A DNA stretch of 64,000 nucleotides from assembly GCA_030715195.1 (NCBI GenBank), contig JAUYVI010000001.1, forward strand, positions 186,001 to 250,000. Direction: 5' to 3'. The DNA comes from Dongia sedimenti (GTDB lineage: Bacteria; Pseudomonadota; Alphaproteobacteria; Dongiales; Dongiaceae). The number at the start of each line of letters is the position of its first letter. Within the stretch, counting starts at the first letter, position 1. The notes under the pieces are model-generated. The model made no database searches. It was not told where the DNA came from and saw only the letters and a program-made list of their open reading frames with translations. Below, in pieces: positions 39,966 to 49,563 of the stretch. A program made the translations under genes and the position numbers.

Positions 39966-41783
39966 ATGTCCAGCAAGAAGGCCAACGGTCACGACACGGC
40001 GCCGCAGAAGCTCCGCTCGCGCGCCTGGTTCGACAATCCCGACAACGTCGATATGACCGCGCTCTATCTCGAGCGCTATCTGAACTACGGCTTCACCCTG
40101 GAAGAGCTGCAAGGCGGCAAGCCGATCATCGGCATCGCGCAGACCGGCTCCGACCTCTCGCCCTGCAACCGGCACCATATCGAGCTGGCGAAGCGGGTGC
40201 GCGAGGGTATCCGCGAGGCGGGCGGCATCTGCATCGAGTTTCCGGTCCATCCGATCCAGGAAACCGGCAAGCGGCCGACCGCCATGCTCGACCGCAATCT
40301 CTCCTATCTCGGTTTGGTCGAGGTGCTGTACGGTTATCCGCTGGACGGCGTCGTGCTGACCATCGGCTGCGACAAGACGACGCCGGCCATGTTGATGGGC
40401 GCCGCCACGGTGAACATTCCGGCAATCGCCCTGTCGGTCGGACCGATGCTGAACGGCTGGTTCAAGGGCGAGCGCACCGGCTCCGGCACGGTCGTCTGGA
40501 AGGCGCGCGAGCTGCTGGCGACCGGCGAGCTCGACTACAAGGGCTTCATCGAGCTGGTCGCCTCTTCGGCACCGTCGACCGGTTATTGCAACACCATGGG
40601 CACGGCGACCACCATGAACTCGCTGGCCGAGGCGCTCGGCATGCAGCTGCCGGGCTCGGCGGCGATCCCGGCGCCCTATCGCGAGCGCCAGCAGATGGCC
40701 TATGAGACCGGCCGACGCATCGTCGAAATGGTGAAGGAGGATCTGAAGCCCTCCGACATCATGACCAAGAAGGCCTTCATCAACGCGATCCGGGTCAATT
40801 CGGCGATCGGCGGCTCGACCAATGCGCCGATCCACCTCAATGCCATCGCGCGCCATCTCGGCGTCCGGCTCGACGTCGAGGATTGGCAGACCTATGGCCG
40901 CGACATCCCGCTGATCGTCAACCTGCAGCCCGCCGGCGAGTATCTCGGCGAGGACTATCACCATGCCGGCGGCGTGCCCGCGGTCGTGGCCGAACTGATG
41001 AAGCAGGGGCTGATCGAAGAAGAGGCGATGACGGTCAACGGCAAGACCATCGGCGCGAACTGCCGTGACGCCAAGATCATGGATCCGAACGTCATCAAGA
41101 CCTATGACAAGCCGCTGAAGGCGCATGCCGGCTTTGTCGCGATGAAGGGCAATATCTTCGACAGCGGAATCATGAAGGTCAGCGTGATCGATGAGGAGTT
41201 CCGCAAGCGCTACCTCTCCAAGGCGAATGACCCCGATGCGTTCGAGGTTACCTGCTTCGTGTTCGACGGGCCGGAGGACTATCACCATCGGATCGACGAT
41301 CCGACGCTCGGCATCACAGCGGATTCGATCCTGGTGATCCGCGGCGCCGGCCCGATCGGCTATCCGGGCGCCGCCGAGGTCGTGAACATGCGGGCGCCGG
41401 CCTATCTGATCAAGCAGGGCGTCCACTCGCTGCCCACCATGGGTGACGGTCGCCAGTCCGGCACTTCGGGCGCGCCCTCGATCCTGAACTGCGCGCCGGA
41501 AGCGGCGGCCGGCGGCAACCTCGCCATCCTGAAGAACGGCGACAAGATCCGCGTCGATCTCAAGAAGAGCAGGGTCGATGTGCTGATCGACGAAGCCGAG
41601 ATCAAGTCCCGGCGCAAGGCGCTGATGGATGCGGGCGGCTACAAGTATCCCGCCCACCAGACCCCTTGGCAGGAAATCCAGCGCGGCATCGTCGCCCAGC
41701 TCGACCAGGGCATGGTCCTGCAGCCGGCGATCAAGTATCAGCACATCGCCCAGGAAAAGGGTCTGCCGCGCGACAATCACTGA
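39966..41783 (+). CDS. IlvD/Edd-family sugar-acid dehydratase, xylonate/arabinonate type
   Basis: 605 residues. The start [24 protein letters not shown] and [19 protein letters not shown] closely follow Caulobacter XylD-type D-xylonate dehydratases as I remember them, not the branched-chain IlvD. Cluster and metal ligands are in SPCN, GCDKTTP and [24 protein letters not shown] and the ending [13 protein letters not shown] are also family-typical. The enzyme removes water from a sugar acid (xylonate, arabinonate or similar) to give a 2-keto-3-deoxy acid, using an Fe-S cluster and Mg2+. The gene stands alone behind its own promoter; no sugar dehydrogenase or aldolase is adjacent, so substrate remains open. 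Confidence 0.88.
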   Translation: MSSKKANGHDTAPQKLRSRAWFDNPDNVDMTALYLERYLNYGFTLEELQGGKPIIGIAQTGSDLSPCNRHHIELAKRVREGIREAGGICIEFPVHPIQETGKRPTAMLDRNLSYLGLVEVLYGYPLDGVVLTIGCDKTTPAMLMGAATVNIPAIALSVGPMLNGWFKGERTGSGTVVWKARELLATGELDYKGFIELVASSAPSTGYCNTMGTATTMNSLAEALGMQLPGSAAIPAPYRERQQMAYETGRRIVEMVKEDLKPSDIMTKKAFINAIRVNSAIGGSTNAPIHLNAIARHLGVRLDVEDWQTYGRDIPLIVNLQPAGEYLGEDYHHAGGVPAVVAELMKQGLIEEEAMTVNGKTIGANCRDAKIMDPNVIKTYDKPLKAHAGFVAMKGNIFDSGIMKVSVIDEEFRKRYLSKANDPDAFEVTCFVFDGPEDYHHRIDDPTLGITADSILVIRGAGPIGYPGAAEVVNMRAPAYLIKQGVHSLPTMGDGRQSGTSGAPSILNCAPEAAAGGNLAILKNGDKIRVDLKKSRVDVLIDEAEIKSRRKALMDAGGYKYPAHQTPWQEIQRGIVAQLDQGMVLQPAIKYQHIAQEKGLPRDNH

Positions 41784-42138
41784 GGGGTGGTGGTTCCAGG
41801 CGGGGCTCCGGCGCCGGGCAGGGGAATCTGGCCCGGGCGGCGGCGCGCCCTGCCCCTGGGCCGCGCTTCCAGCCTAAAAGTCGACTTGAGGCGAATCGGC
41901 CACCGATCGGTCAACAATTTGTCGGCTGAGTTCGCTAAAATGGCTTGGGAGTGCGGCATCCTGACGGCTCGCTTGCGCGCATTTTCCCTTTTATCGTGCA
42001 GGCTTAGGCGCTAAGAAGCTCATGGCAAATCGGCGGCGGGCTAGGTAGAATCGGGGTGAACTCGATCCCGGCTGTGCCGCTCGGGGGAGGTATCGCGGTG
42101 CACATGTTCAACGGTTTCGGGTTTGCGCTCTCCGTATA
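41784..42138 (+). other. Intergenic region between dehydratase and surface-sugar locus
   Basis: No gene is seen in these 355 bases. Near the left end GGGCAGGG (about 41816) can pair with CCCTGCCC (about 41849), a GC-rich stem with a long loop and no T-run, perhaps a terminator for the dehydratase gene. The middle is GC-poorer and holds a TAGAAT about 85 bases before the next start. TATAAT at 42135-42140 overlaps that start codon and cannot serve it. Confidence 0.4.
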
Positions 42139-43545
42139 ATGAACAGACTCCTCTATCTGCCGATGGAAATAGCCTCACGAGAGCTCGACTCTCGGCTGCT
42201 GCTTTCCGTCATTGCCCTGACCTACGGATTTGAGGTGATGCTCGGCCAGAAATGGCTGATCGAGAGCAACATCCGGCGCATGCCTCCTGGCATCTATCTG
42301 TCCAAGACCATGACCCGCCGCGATGCGGGGAGCCTCGCCAAGGCGCGAGCCTGCGGCTACTTCACCGCCGCGATCGATGAGGAATTGCCGGGGCTGGTCA
42401 CCAAGCCTGAGGAACTGCGCTGGATCGCGCCCGAGGCGGTTGCGCAAGCCGAAGCCATTTTCATCGGCGGCGAAGGCAACACGCAGTCCTTTGTCACGCG
42501 CTTTCCCGAGGCCAGCGCCAAGGTCGCGATGGCGCTCAATCCGCGCTGGGACTTGCTGCGCTCCACCTTCCGATCGCTGTTCGACGAGGATGTGGCGCGA
42601 ATCCGGGCGGCGCGCGGTGACTTCATCCTGGTCAATACCAACCAGGGATTCACCAACTCCGAGAAGGGCACCCAGGACGAGATCCTCAAGGAGCAGGTGC
42701 GCCTCGGCAAGATCGATCCCGACAACACCGAGCACATGGATTATGTGCGCTCGATCTGCGAGATGGAGAATGCCAACAAGGCGGCCATCCTCGAGATCGT
42801 GGCCGGGCTTCGCAACGCCTATCCGGAACGCACCGTGGTCATCCGCCCGCATCCCAGCGAACGGATCGCAACCTGGTCCGACGCTTTCAGGGGTGATGCC
42901 AAGGTCCAGGTGGTGCGCGAAGGCTCCGCCGTGCCGTGGATCCTGGCCTCCAGCCTGCTGATCCATACCAATTGCACGACCGGCACCGAGGCAATCGCTC
43001 TCGGCAAGCCGGCGATCTGCATGCTGCCGATCGATTCCGCGGTGACCCGGCGCTACCTCTCCAACCGAGTCAACCCGGTGGCGCGCTCGGTCGCGGAAGC
43101 GCTGAACCTGGCCGACCGCATCATCTCCGGCGCCGCGACCAGTCTCTACACGCCGGCGATGATCGACACTTTTCACCACGCTATGTCCTTCGAGGACGAC
43201 CGGCTCGGTGCGCAGATCATCATCGACCAGCTGGTCGAGGCGGTGCAGCGTCGCGAAGGCTTCAGCGCGGCGCCCGGCACGGCGAGCGCCTGGCGCCCGG
43301 ACCAGAAGTACCGCTGGCACATCCCGGACAAGAATGTGCGCGCCGAGCTGTTCCCGAGCCTCGACCGCGAGGCGGTGACGCGGCGCCTGCAGAAGATCGC
43401 CAAGGCCCTCGGCGTCGACTTCATGCCGCAGGTCGAATATTGCGGCAGCAAGGCCCTGTTGATCAGCAATCACCGCATGGCGCCCTTCGTCCGTTTCCGT
43501 CGCTCGCTTGCAGGCGCCTTCTACGATTTCCGCACGGGGACGTGA
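42139..43545 (+). CDS. Surface carbohydrate biosynthesis protein, GT-B-like
   Basis: 468 residues. The N-terminus (NRLLYLPMEIASRELDSRLLLSVIA) and the later VVIRPHPSERIATW and IHTNCTTGTEAIALGKPAICM segments match the surface carbohydrate biosynthesis family, which resembles GT-B glycosyltransferases and CDP-glycerol transferases: the HP(S)E block and the Gly/Thr-rich loop line the nucleotide-sugar site. No membrane helix or signal peptide. It stands 53 bases before the fused PseF-G-H gene on the same strand, so it probably uses or transfers the nonulosonic acid made there, for flagellin, capsule or LPS. Exact reaction unknown. Confidence 0.7.
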   Translation: MNRLLYLPMEIASRELDSRLLLSVIALTYGFEVMLGQKWLIESNIRRMPPGIYLSKTMTRRDAGSLAKARACGYFTAAIDEELPGLVTKPEELRWIAPEAVAQAEAIFIGGEGNTQSFVTRFPEASAKVAMALNPRWDLLRSTFRSLFDEDVARIRAARGDFILVNTNQGFTNSEKGTQDEILKEQVRLGKIDPDNTEHMDYVRSICEMENANKAAILEIVAGLRNAYPERTVVIRPHPSERIATWSDAFRGDAKVQVVREGSAVPWILASSLLIHTNCTTGTEAIALGKPAICMLPIDSAVTRRYLSNRVNPVARSVAEALNLADRIISGAATSLYTPAMIDTFHHAMSFEDDRLGAQIIIDQLVEAVQRREGFSAAPGTASAWRPDQKYRWHIPDKNVRAELFPSLDREAVTRRLQKIAKALGVDFMPQVEYCGSKALLISNHRMAPFVRFRRSLAGAFYDFRTGT

Positions 43546-43598
43546 CGCTGAAACGGCGTCGCTGTGCCTGAACCCATTCCGGCGGACATGCATTCTCA

Positions 43599-45857
43599 AT
43601 GACCAAGACCGTTGCCATCATCCAGGCGCGTTTCGGTTCGACGCGGCTGCCGGGGAAAGTGCTGAAGCCCCTTGGGAGCATCTCGGGGGGACAGGGGATC
43701 GTGCTCGATCACGCGATCCGGCGCTGCCGGGCAATTCCTTCGGTGGATGCCGTGGTGATCGCGACCACCGATCGCGAGGAGGATGGTGCCATCGTCGCCG
43801 CGGCGGAACGCGCCGGCGCGCAGGTGCACCGCGGCTCGGCCGAGGATGTGCTCTCGCGCTACGCCGGTGCCGCGCGGCGGGCCGATGCCGATGTCGTGCT
43901 GCGCGTCACCAGCGACTGCCCGCTGATCGATCCCGGCATCTGCGACCGGGTGATCCGGCTGCGCGCCGAAGCGGGCGTGGATTACGCCGCCAACAACATG
44001 CCGCGGCTCTATCCGCACGGGCTCGATTGCGAGGTCTTCACCCGCGAAGGACTCGAGCGTGCCGACAAGGTGGCGACTGCGCCCTATGATCGTGAGCATG
44101 TGACGCCGTGGCTGCGCCGCGCCGCCGATGTGACGCGCGCCAGCCTGATCGGCCCCGGCTGGCCTGCGGTGCAGCAGCGCTGGACCCTGGACTTCCCGGA
44201 GGACTACGATTTCTTCGCGGCGCTTTTTCCGCTCCTGCCGCAGGGCAGGATCGCCGGCATGGACGAAGTGCTCGGCGTCCTGGCCGAGCATCCGGAGATC
44301 GTTGCGATCAACGCCCATCGCCGCATCGGCGGGCCGACGGCGAAGCCCTCCTCCGCGCCCGCGGCCGTGTTCCGCTTCGAGGCGGATCAGAAGACCGGCT
44401 TCGGTCATGCGATGCGGTCGAATGCATTCGCGACCCTGCTCGACCAACTCGGTTGGCGCGTCTTCTGGGCGATCTCGGAATCGTCCATCGCCTTCTTGCG
44501 GGAGAGCGCCCCGCCGGGCGCCGTCATCGACGTGACCGAGCCTGCGGCGGAAGCGCAGGCCGCCAAGATCCTGCGGGCCTGCGGCGGAAGCTGCGATCTT
44601 CTGGTGGTCGACCATTACTGCGCGACGTTGGATCTCGAAACGGCCATGTCTGCCAGGGGTGCGACGGTCGCCGTGTTCGACGACCTGATCGAGGCACAAT
44701 CCGATGCCGACGTGATCCTCAATCCTGCGCCGAACATCGCGTCGGAGGCTTACGGCGCAATTGCGCGGCCGGAGACGCGCTTCCTGCTCGGACCGGACAA
44801 CGCCGTCCTGCGCGCCCAGTTTCCCGCAATGCGCACATCGGTCGCGGCGCGCATCGCCGAGAGGCGCAGGATCGGGCGCGTCCTCATTGCCTTCGGCGGC
44901 ACCGATCCGGTCAACGGCACGGGCATCGCCCTCGGCGCGCTCGAAGCGACCGATATTCAAGAGATCGATGTGATTCTGGGTGCCAAAGCCGTCTATCTCG
45001 ATGCCGTCAGAGAGCAGGCGGCACGGATGGGCGGTCGCGTGAACCTGATGCTCGACGTCGCCGAGGTCGCGGCGGCGATGGCCAGGGCGGATCTCGTCAT
45101 CGGCGCGCCGGGCACCGGCACCTGGGAGCGTGCCTGCCTTGGCCTCCCGAGCCTGCTGGTCGTGATTGCGGCGAACCAGAAGATCAATGCCGAGACCGTC
45201 GTCGCGCGCGGCGCTGCCCTGGTCTGCGGCTCTCTCGGCACCGATCCCGAAGACAAGGTCGCTGCCAGCTTGCGCGCCAGTCTCGAGCGCCTGCGCAATG
45301 ACCCGGCGCTCTATCACCACATGCACGAAGCCGCTCTTGCCCTGTCGGACGGCCGTGGCTCACTCCGCCTCGCCGCTGCGGTCGTGCCGGCCATGCGCCT
45401 GAAGGATGGAACGCCGCTGGTCCTGCGTCTCGCGGAAATGGACGATGCGCGCCTGCTTTATGACTGGCAGCAGGCGCCGGAGACCCGGCGTTACGCGCTG
45501 AACCAGAATCCGTTCTCCTTCGACGATCATTGCCGCTGGCTGACCGCCAAGCTGGCGAATGGCCGCGATCTGCTGCTGATCGGCGAGGCGGGGGGCAAGC
45601 CCGCCGGCTTCATTCGCCTCGACTGGTTCGGCGCCGACAAGGACCGGACCCAGTACCTGGTCTCGATCGCGGCGGCACCTGGGCAGCATGGGCGTGGCGT
45701 CGGCACCGCGCTGCTGAACGCGGCGCGTGCGCTGGCGCCGGGTGCCCACTTCTACGCCCAGGTCTTGGCCCAGAACGCGGCCTCCCTTGCGCTCTTCCGC
45801 GGTTGCGGCTACGCCCTGGGACCGGACGGCTACTATCATTCGGGCGGGGAGGTCTGA
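43599..45857 (+). CDS. Three-domain PseF-PseG-PseH-like fusion enzyme
   Basis: 752 residues in one frame. Residues about 1-245 are an SpsF/PseF-type cytidylyltransferase (IIQARFGSTRLPGKVL, then RVTSDCPLIDPGICD). Residues about 250-590 are PseG-like: FRFEADQKTGFGHAMR, VVDHYC, FGGTDPVNGTG and GAPGTGTWERACLGLPSL, the UDP-sugar hydrolase of GT-B fold. Residues about 605-752 are a GNAT acetyltransferase of PseH type (DDARLLYDWQQAPETRRYAL, APGQHGRGVGTALL). In pseudaminic acid synthesis these are the acetylation, UDP-removal and CMP-activation steps around the PseI condensation. All three domains keep their signature motifs. Fusion of PseF with PseG is known; all three together is unusual. Seven bases separate it from pseI. 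Confidence 0.85.
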   Translation: MTKTVAIIQARFGSTRLPGKVLKPLGSISGGQGIVLDHAIRRCRAIPSVDAVVIATTDREEDGAIVAAAERAGAQVHRGSAEDVLSRYAGAARRADADVVLRVTSDCPLIDPGICDRVIRLRAEAGVDYAANNMPRLYPHGLDCEVFTREGLERADKVATAPYDREHVTPWLRRAADVTRASLIGPGWPAVQQRWTLDFPEDYDFFAALFPLLPQGRIAGMDEVLGVLAEHPEIVAINAHRRIGGPTAKPSSAPAAVFRFEADQKTGFGHAMRSNAFATLLDQLGWRVFWAISESSIAFLRESAPPGAVIDVTEPAAEAQAAKILRACGGSCDLLVVDHYCATLDLETAMSARGATVAVFDDLIEAQSDADVILNPAPNIASEAYGAIARPETRFLLGPDNAVLRAQFPAMRTSVAARIAERRRIGRVLIAFGGTDPVNGTGIALGALEATDIQEIDVILGAKAVYLDAVREQAARMGGRVNLMLDVAEVAAAMARADLVIGAPGTGTWERACLGLPSLLVVIAANQKINAETVVARGAALVCGSLGTDPEDKVAASLRASLERLRNDPALYHHMHEAALALSDGRGSLRLAAAVVPAMRLKDGTPLVLRLAEMDDARLLYDWQQAPETRRYALNQNPFSFDDHCRWLTAKLANGRDLLLIGEAGGKPAGFIRLDWFGADKDRTQYLVSIAAAPGQHGRGVGTALLNAARALAPGAHFYAQVLAQNAASLALFRGCGYALGPDGYYHSGGEV

Positions 45858-45862
45858 GACCC

Positions 45863-46912
45863 ATGGGCACGATTTCGATCGCGGGACGCCGGATAGGTCC
45901 CGGCGAGCCGCCATATATCATCGCGGAGATGTCGGCCAATCACAACGGCAGCCTGGAGCGCGCGATCGCCATCGTCGAAATGGCGAAGGCGTCCGGTGCC
46001 GATGCGATCAAGCTGCAGACCTACACGGCCGATACCATCACCATCGACCATGACGGGCCGGAGTTCCTGTTGAACGAAGGCCTCTGGGCCGGTCGCCGGC
46101 TCTATGAGCTCTATCAATCCGCCGCCATGCCCTGGGAATGGCATGCGCCCTTGTTCAAGCGCGCCAAGGAGATCGGCATCGCCATCTTCAGCTCCGCCTT
46201 CGACGCGACGGCGGTCGATCTGCTGCAATCGCTCGAGGCACCCGCCTACAAGGTCGCTTCTCTGGAGACCGGCGACATCGCGCTGATCCAGCGCATCGCC
46301 GCCACCGGCAAGCCGATGATCGTCTCGACCGGCGCCTCGGAGATCGGCGAGATCGCTGAGGCGGTGAGCGCCGCACGCGCCGGCGGCTGCCGCGATCTCA
46401 TCCTGCTCCAATGCACCAGCGGCTATCCGACGCCGGCGTCGGAGAGCAATCTCCGCACCATCCCGCATATGGCGGAGATGTTCGACTGCATGGTCGGCCT
46501 CTCGGACCACACTTACGGGACGGCAGTGCCGGTCGCGGCGGTGGCGCTCGGCGCCTGTGTCATCGAGAAGCATGTCACCTTGCGGCGAGCCGACGGTGGC
46601 GTCGATTCCGATTTCAGCCTCGAGCCCGAGGAGCTGGCGCGCCTGGTCACCGATTGCCGCACCGCCTGGGAGGCAGTCGGCCGCGTGCATTACCAGGTCT
46701 CGGCCAGCGAGCGCGCGATCCGTCCGTTGCGCCGCTCGCTCTATGTCGTCAAGGATGTCGCGGCAGGCGAGGTCATCACCGAGGCGCATATCCGTTCGAT
46801 CCGCCCCGGCCGCGGCCTCGCACCGAAGCATTTCAAGGCTGTGCTCGGCAAGAAGGCGGCGAAGGCGTTGAAGCGCGGCCAACCGCTCGACTGGTCCATG
46901 GTCGCAGAGTGA
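45863..46912 (+). CDS. pseI: PseI, pseudaminic-acid-type synthase
   Basis: 349 residues. The TIM-barrel NeuB domain starts with PYIIAEMSANHNGSLERA and contains KLQTYTADT, GLWAGRRLYELYQSAAMPWEWH (the PseI-type version of this block), STGAS and GLSDHTYG. The C-terminal 60 residues are a SAF/antifreeze-like domain (RRSLYVVKDVAAGEVITEAHI). It condenses phosphoenolpyruvate with a six-carbon diacetamido sugar to form a nine-carbon nonulosonic acid. The upstream fusion protein supplies the substrate and activates the product. PseB and PseC homologues must lie elsewhere. Confidence 0.9.
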   Translation: MGTISIAGRRIGPGEPPYIIAEMSANHNGSLERAIAIVEMAKASGADAIKLQTYTADTITIDHDGPEFLLNEGLWAGRRLYELYQSAAMPWEWHAPLFKRAKEIGIAIFSSAFDATAVDLLQSLEAPAYKVASLETGDIALIQRIAATGKPMIVSTGASEIGEIAEAVSAARAGGCRDLILLQCTSGYPTPASESNLRTIPHMAEMFDCMVGLSDHTYGTAVPVAAVALGACVIEKHVTLRRADGGVDSDFSLEPEELARLVTDCRTAWEAVGRVHYQVSASERAIRPLRRSLYVVKDVAAGEVITEAHIRSIRPGRGLAPKHFKAVLGKKAAKALKRGQPLDWSMVAE

Positions 46913-46984
46913 TTGCCCAGGCTCTGGGCATATGATCTATTTTCGCTTCAGTGATGGAGCCGGGCAGGGACTGCCCTCGGGGTC

Positions 46985-47647
46985 ATGAGCGGATTCGATC
47001 TGATCATTTTCGATTGCGACGGCGTGGTGGTGGACAGCGAGATTCTGAGCTGCGGCTGCCTGCTCACCCTGTTGCGCCAGCATGACATCGAGATCGATCT
47101 CGCCGAGGTCTATCAGCGTTTCCTCGGCCGCAACTTCCAGACCGTCGCCGACCAGTATGTGCTCTGGCGCAAGGAACCGGTGCCGGGCGACTTCCGTGCC
47201 AAATGGGAGGCCGCGATCCGCCTGGCCTTCTCGGCCTCGCTCGCGGCCATGCCCGGGATCGTCGATCTGCTCGGCAGCCTGAAGACGCCGATCTGCATCG
47301 CGTCCTCCAGCGATCTCGACCGCGTCACCTTCTCCCTCTCCCTGGCGAAATTGAGCGGGTTCTTCGACGGACATGTCTTCACCTCGCAAATGGTGAAGCG
47401 CGGCAAGCCCGCCCCGGACCTCTTCCTGCACGCCGCCGCGGTCATGGGCGCCACGCCGGACCGCGCGCTGGTCATCGAGGACAGCATCTCCGGCGTCGCC
47501 GCGGGCAAGGCCGCCGGGATGACGGTCTGGGGCTTCGTCGGTGGCGCCCATTATGCCGGCCGCGACGGTCGCGCCGCGCTGGAGGCTACCGGAGCCGCGC
47601 AGATATTCGATAAGATGAGCGATCTCAAACGCCATCTCGTGGCGTGA
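46985..47647 (+). CDS. HAD-family sugar phosphatase / phosphoglucomutase-like
   Basis: 220 residues. Motif I DCDGVVVDSE with the nucleophilic Asp, motif II IASSSDLDR, motif III Lys in KRGKPAPDLFLHAA and motif IV VIEDSISGVAAG are complete, with a helical cap between I and II. It dephosphorylates, or isomerises, small phosphosugars. ATG 46985 is three bases after a GGGGTC purine-poor stretch, so the ribosome site is weak. It is 16 bases before the SorC regulator gene and probably belongs with the polyol locus downstream, as HAD phosphatases often accompany sorbitol/mannitol operons. Confidence 0.85.
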   Translation: MSGFDLIIFDCDGVVVDSEILSCGCLLTLLRQHDIEIDLAEVYQRFLGRNFQTVADQYVLWRKEPVPGDFRAKWEAAIRLAFSASLAAMPGIVDLLGSLKTPICIASSSDLDRVTFSLSLAKLSGFFDGHVFTSQMVKRGKPAPDLFLHAAAVMGATPDRALVIEDSISGVAAGKAAGMTVWGFVGGAHYAGRDGRAALEATGAAQIFDKMSDLKRHLVA

Positions 47648-47663
47648 TCCCGCAGGACGAGCC

Positions 47664-48617
47664 ATGGCCGCCGCCGACAATGAACGTTCCAAGCTGGAAG
47701 ATGCGGCCCGCGCCGGCTGGCTCTACTATATTGCCGGCAATACCCAGGACGAGATCGCGAAGAAGCTGAAGGTCAGCCGTGCGACGGCGCAGCGCCTGGT
47801 TTCGCTCTGCCTCTCGGAGCGGCTGATCACCTTCAAGCTGGAGCACCCGATCGCGGCCTGCATGGAGCTGGCGGCGCGGCTCACCGACAAGTTTTCCTTG
47901 CGCATTTGCGAGGTGGTGCCGACCGATGCGGTTTCGCCGAACTCGGTGACCGGCGTCGCCAACCGCGCCGCCGCTTTGCTCGAATCGATCTTGCGCGCGG
48001 AGAAACCCTCGATCATCGCGATCGGGACCGGCCGCACCATGCGCGCCGCGGTCGAGCAGGTCTCGCCGATGGACTGCCCGAACCATCAATTGGTCTCGCT
48101 GGTCGGCAACATCTCACCCGACGGCTCGGCCAGCTTCTTCGACACCCTGGCGCGGCTCGCCGATCTCACCAAGGCGCGGCATTATCCAGTGCCGCTTCCG
48201 GTGTTTCTGGCCTCTGACGCCGAGCGCCAGCAGGTCCTGAAGATCGGGCCGGTCTCCAGTGTGCGTGCGCTGGCAGAGAAGGCGGATCTCAGGCTGGTCG
48301 GCGTGGGCCAGCTCGACCAGGATGCCCAAGTCTATCGTGACGGCTTCGTGACCCGCAACGAATTGCTGGAAATGCTGCGCCTCGGTGCGGTGGGTGAGGT
48401 CACCGCCTGGGCGATCGACGCCGAGGGCCGTGTCATCAACGGCGGCACCAACAAGCGCCTGACCAGCATGCCGCTACCGATCCCGGCCAAAAACCTGACG
48501 GTCGGCGCCGCACTCGGTGCCTCTAAGGTCGTGCCGATCCATGCCGCCCTGAAGGGCCGCATCATCAACGGCTTGATCACCGACGAAGCCACGGCACAAG
48601 CGCTTCTGAAAAACTAA
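47664..48617 (+). CDS. SorC-family sugar-responsive transcriptional regulator
   Basis: 317 residues. The N-terminal helix-turn-helix (GNTQDEIAKKLKVSRATAQRLVSLCLSE at about residues 26-53) is of SorC/DeoR type, and the remainder is the SorC sugar-binding domain with GTGRTMRAAVEQ, VGNISPDGSASFFD and GAVGEVTAWAIDAEGRVI. Such regulators bind phosphorylated sugars and control polyol operons. The likely target is the smo operon beginning at 49564, where an inverted GTGAG repeat lies before the first gene; sodB stands in between. It is preceded by the HAD phosphatase gene. Confidence 0.9.
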   Translation: MAAADNERSKLEDAARAGWLYYIAGNTQDEIAKKLKVSRATAQRLVSLCLSERLITFKLEHPIAACMELAARLTDKFSLRICEVVPTDAVSPNSVTGVANRAAALLESILRAEKPSIIAIGTGRTMRAAVEQVSPMDCPNHQLVSLVGNISPDGSASFFDTLARLADLTKARHYPVPLPVFLASDAERQQVLKIGPVSSVRALAEKADLRLVGVGQLDQDAQVYRDGFVTRNELLEMLRLGAVGEVTAWAIDAEGRVINGGTNKRLTSMPLPIPAKNLTVGAALGASKVVPIHAALKGRIINGLITDEATAQALLKN

Positions 48618-48785
48618 GCAACTGCTGGCACTTCCACGCATTGCTGTCATGCCGACACCGATACCCTCGGATGATTGTGGCTGACGCAGGCCTGGGCTAG
48701 GACGCTTGTACCGCGCCCCTCCCTAACGTCCCCGAGGGTGCGGCGACTGTGCTTCCTGCCATCACAGCTCCCGGAAAGGATCATC

Positions 48786-49403
48786 ATGGCCCTCGAACTC
48801 CCCCCGCTTCCGTTCTCGATCGACGCGCTGGCCCCCCATATGTCGCGCGAGACCCTGGAATTTCACCACGGCAAGCATCACAAGGCCTATGTCGACAAGG
48901 CCAACCAGCTGCTCGAAGGCAAGGACCTGGCCAAGAAGCCGCTGCCGGAGATCATCCGCGCGGCCGCAAAGTCGGGTGACAAGCCGCTGTTCAACAACAC
49001 GGCGCAGATCTGGAACCACACCTTCTTCTGGAACTGCCTCGCCGCTCCCGGCAAGAAACCGGAAGGCGAGTTGAAGACCCAGATCGACAAGACGTTCGGG
49101 TCGCTGGAGGCCCTGTTGAAGAAACTTCAGGAAGAGGCCGTCGGCCATTTCGCCAGCGGCTGGGCCTGGCTGGTGGTGAAGGACGGCGCGCTTGCGGTCA
49201 CCTCCTATCACGACGCCGACACGCCGATCGCCCATGATGGCGTGACGCCGCTCTTGACCCTCGATGTCTGGGAGCACGCCTATTACATCGACTATCGCAA
49301 CGCGCGGCCGAAATTCGCCGAAGCCGTACTCAACAACATCGTCAACTGGGACTTCGTCGCCCAGCAGCTCAAGGCCGCGGCGTCGTTGAAAGCCGCGCAG
49401 TAA
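48786..49403 (+). CDS. sodB: Superoxide dismutase, Fe/Mn family (Fe type)
   Basis: 205 residues from ATG 48786 with GGAAAGGA upstream. Metal ligands are the first His in EFHHGKHHKAYV, the His in WNHTFFW, and Asp and His in LDVWEHAYYIDY. GGLG-type Mn signatures are missing, while the Gln of the FASGWAWL block context and ALELPPLPFSIDAL start favour the iron enzyme. It converts superoxide to O2 and H2O2 in the cytoplasm. Single-gene unit: own leader of about 165 bases and a strong terminator behind it, although placed between the SorC regulator and its presumed transporter operon. Confidence 0.93.
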   Translation: MALELPPLPFSIDALAPHMSRETLEFHHGKHHKAYVDKANQLLEGKDLAKKPLPEIIRAAAKSGDKPLFNNTAQIWNHTFFWNCLAAPGKKPEGELKTQIDKTFGSLEALLKKLQEEAVGHFASGWAWLVVKDGALAVTSYHDADTPIAHDGVTPLLTLDVWEHAYYIDYRNARPKFAEAVLNNIVNWDFVAQQLKAAASLKAAQ

Positions 49404-49427
49404 CCCTTCGATACGAACTTGCTGACA

Positions 49428-49461
49428 GGGCCGGCGGAGCAATTCGCCGGCCCTTTCTTTT
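49428..49461 (+). terminator. Rho-independent terminator after sodB
   Basis: GGGCCGGCG (49428-49436) pairs perfectly with CGCCGGCCC (49445-49453) across the loop GAGCAATT and is followed by TTTCTTTT (49454-49461). A nine-base GC stem plus T-run is a textbook intrinsic terminator; it separates sodB from the smo operon. Confidence 0.92.
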
Positions 49462-49507
49462 GCTGCACCGCGTCATCGAATTGCCATTGACACGGGTGCG
49501 TCCCGGT

Positions 49508-49542
49508 GTGAGCGTATGATCATTGTCGGAGCAAATACTCAC
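49508..49542. promoter_or_regulatory. Inverted repeat before the smo operon, candidate SorC operator
   Basis: GTGAGCGTAT (49508-49517) and the complement of the bases at 49533-49542 (GTGAGTATTT) form an imperfect inverted repeat, seven of ten matching, spanning the bases just ahead of the smoE ribosome site (GGGAGGA at 49553-49559). TTGACA at 49487-49492 is a good -35, but the best -10, TATGAT (49515-49520), is 22 bases away, so an activator may be required. Confidence 0.35.
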
Positions 49543-49563
49543 GACGATCACTGGGAGGACATA

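Noticed and set aside
49487..49520. TTGACA and TATGAT as a standard promoter for the smo operon
   Set aside because: The spacing is 22 bases, too long for an unaided sigma70 promoter; kept only as a remark under the operator entry.
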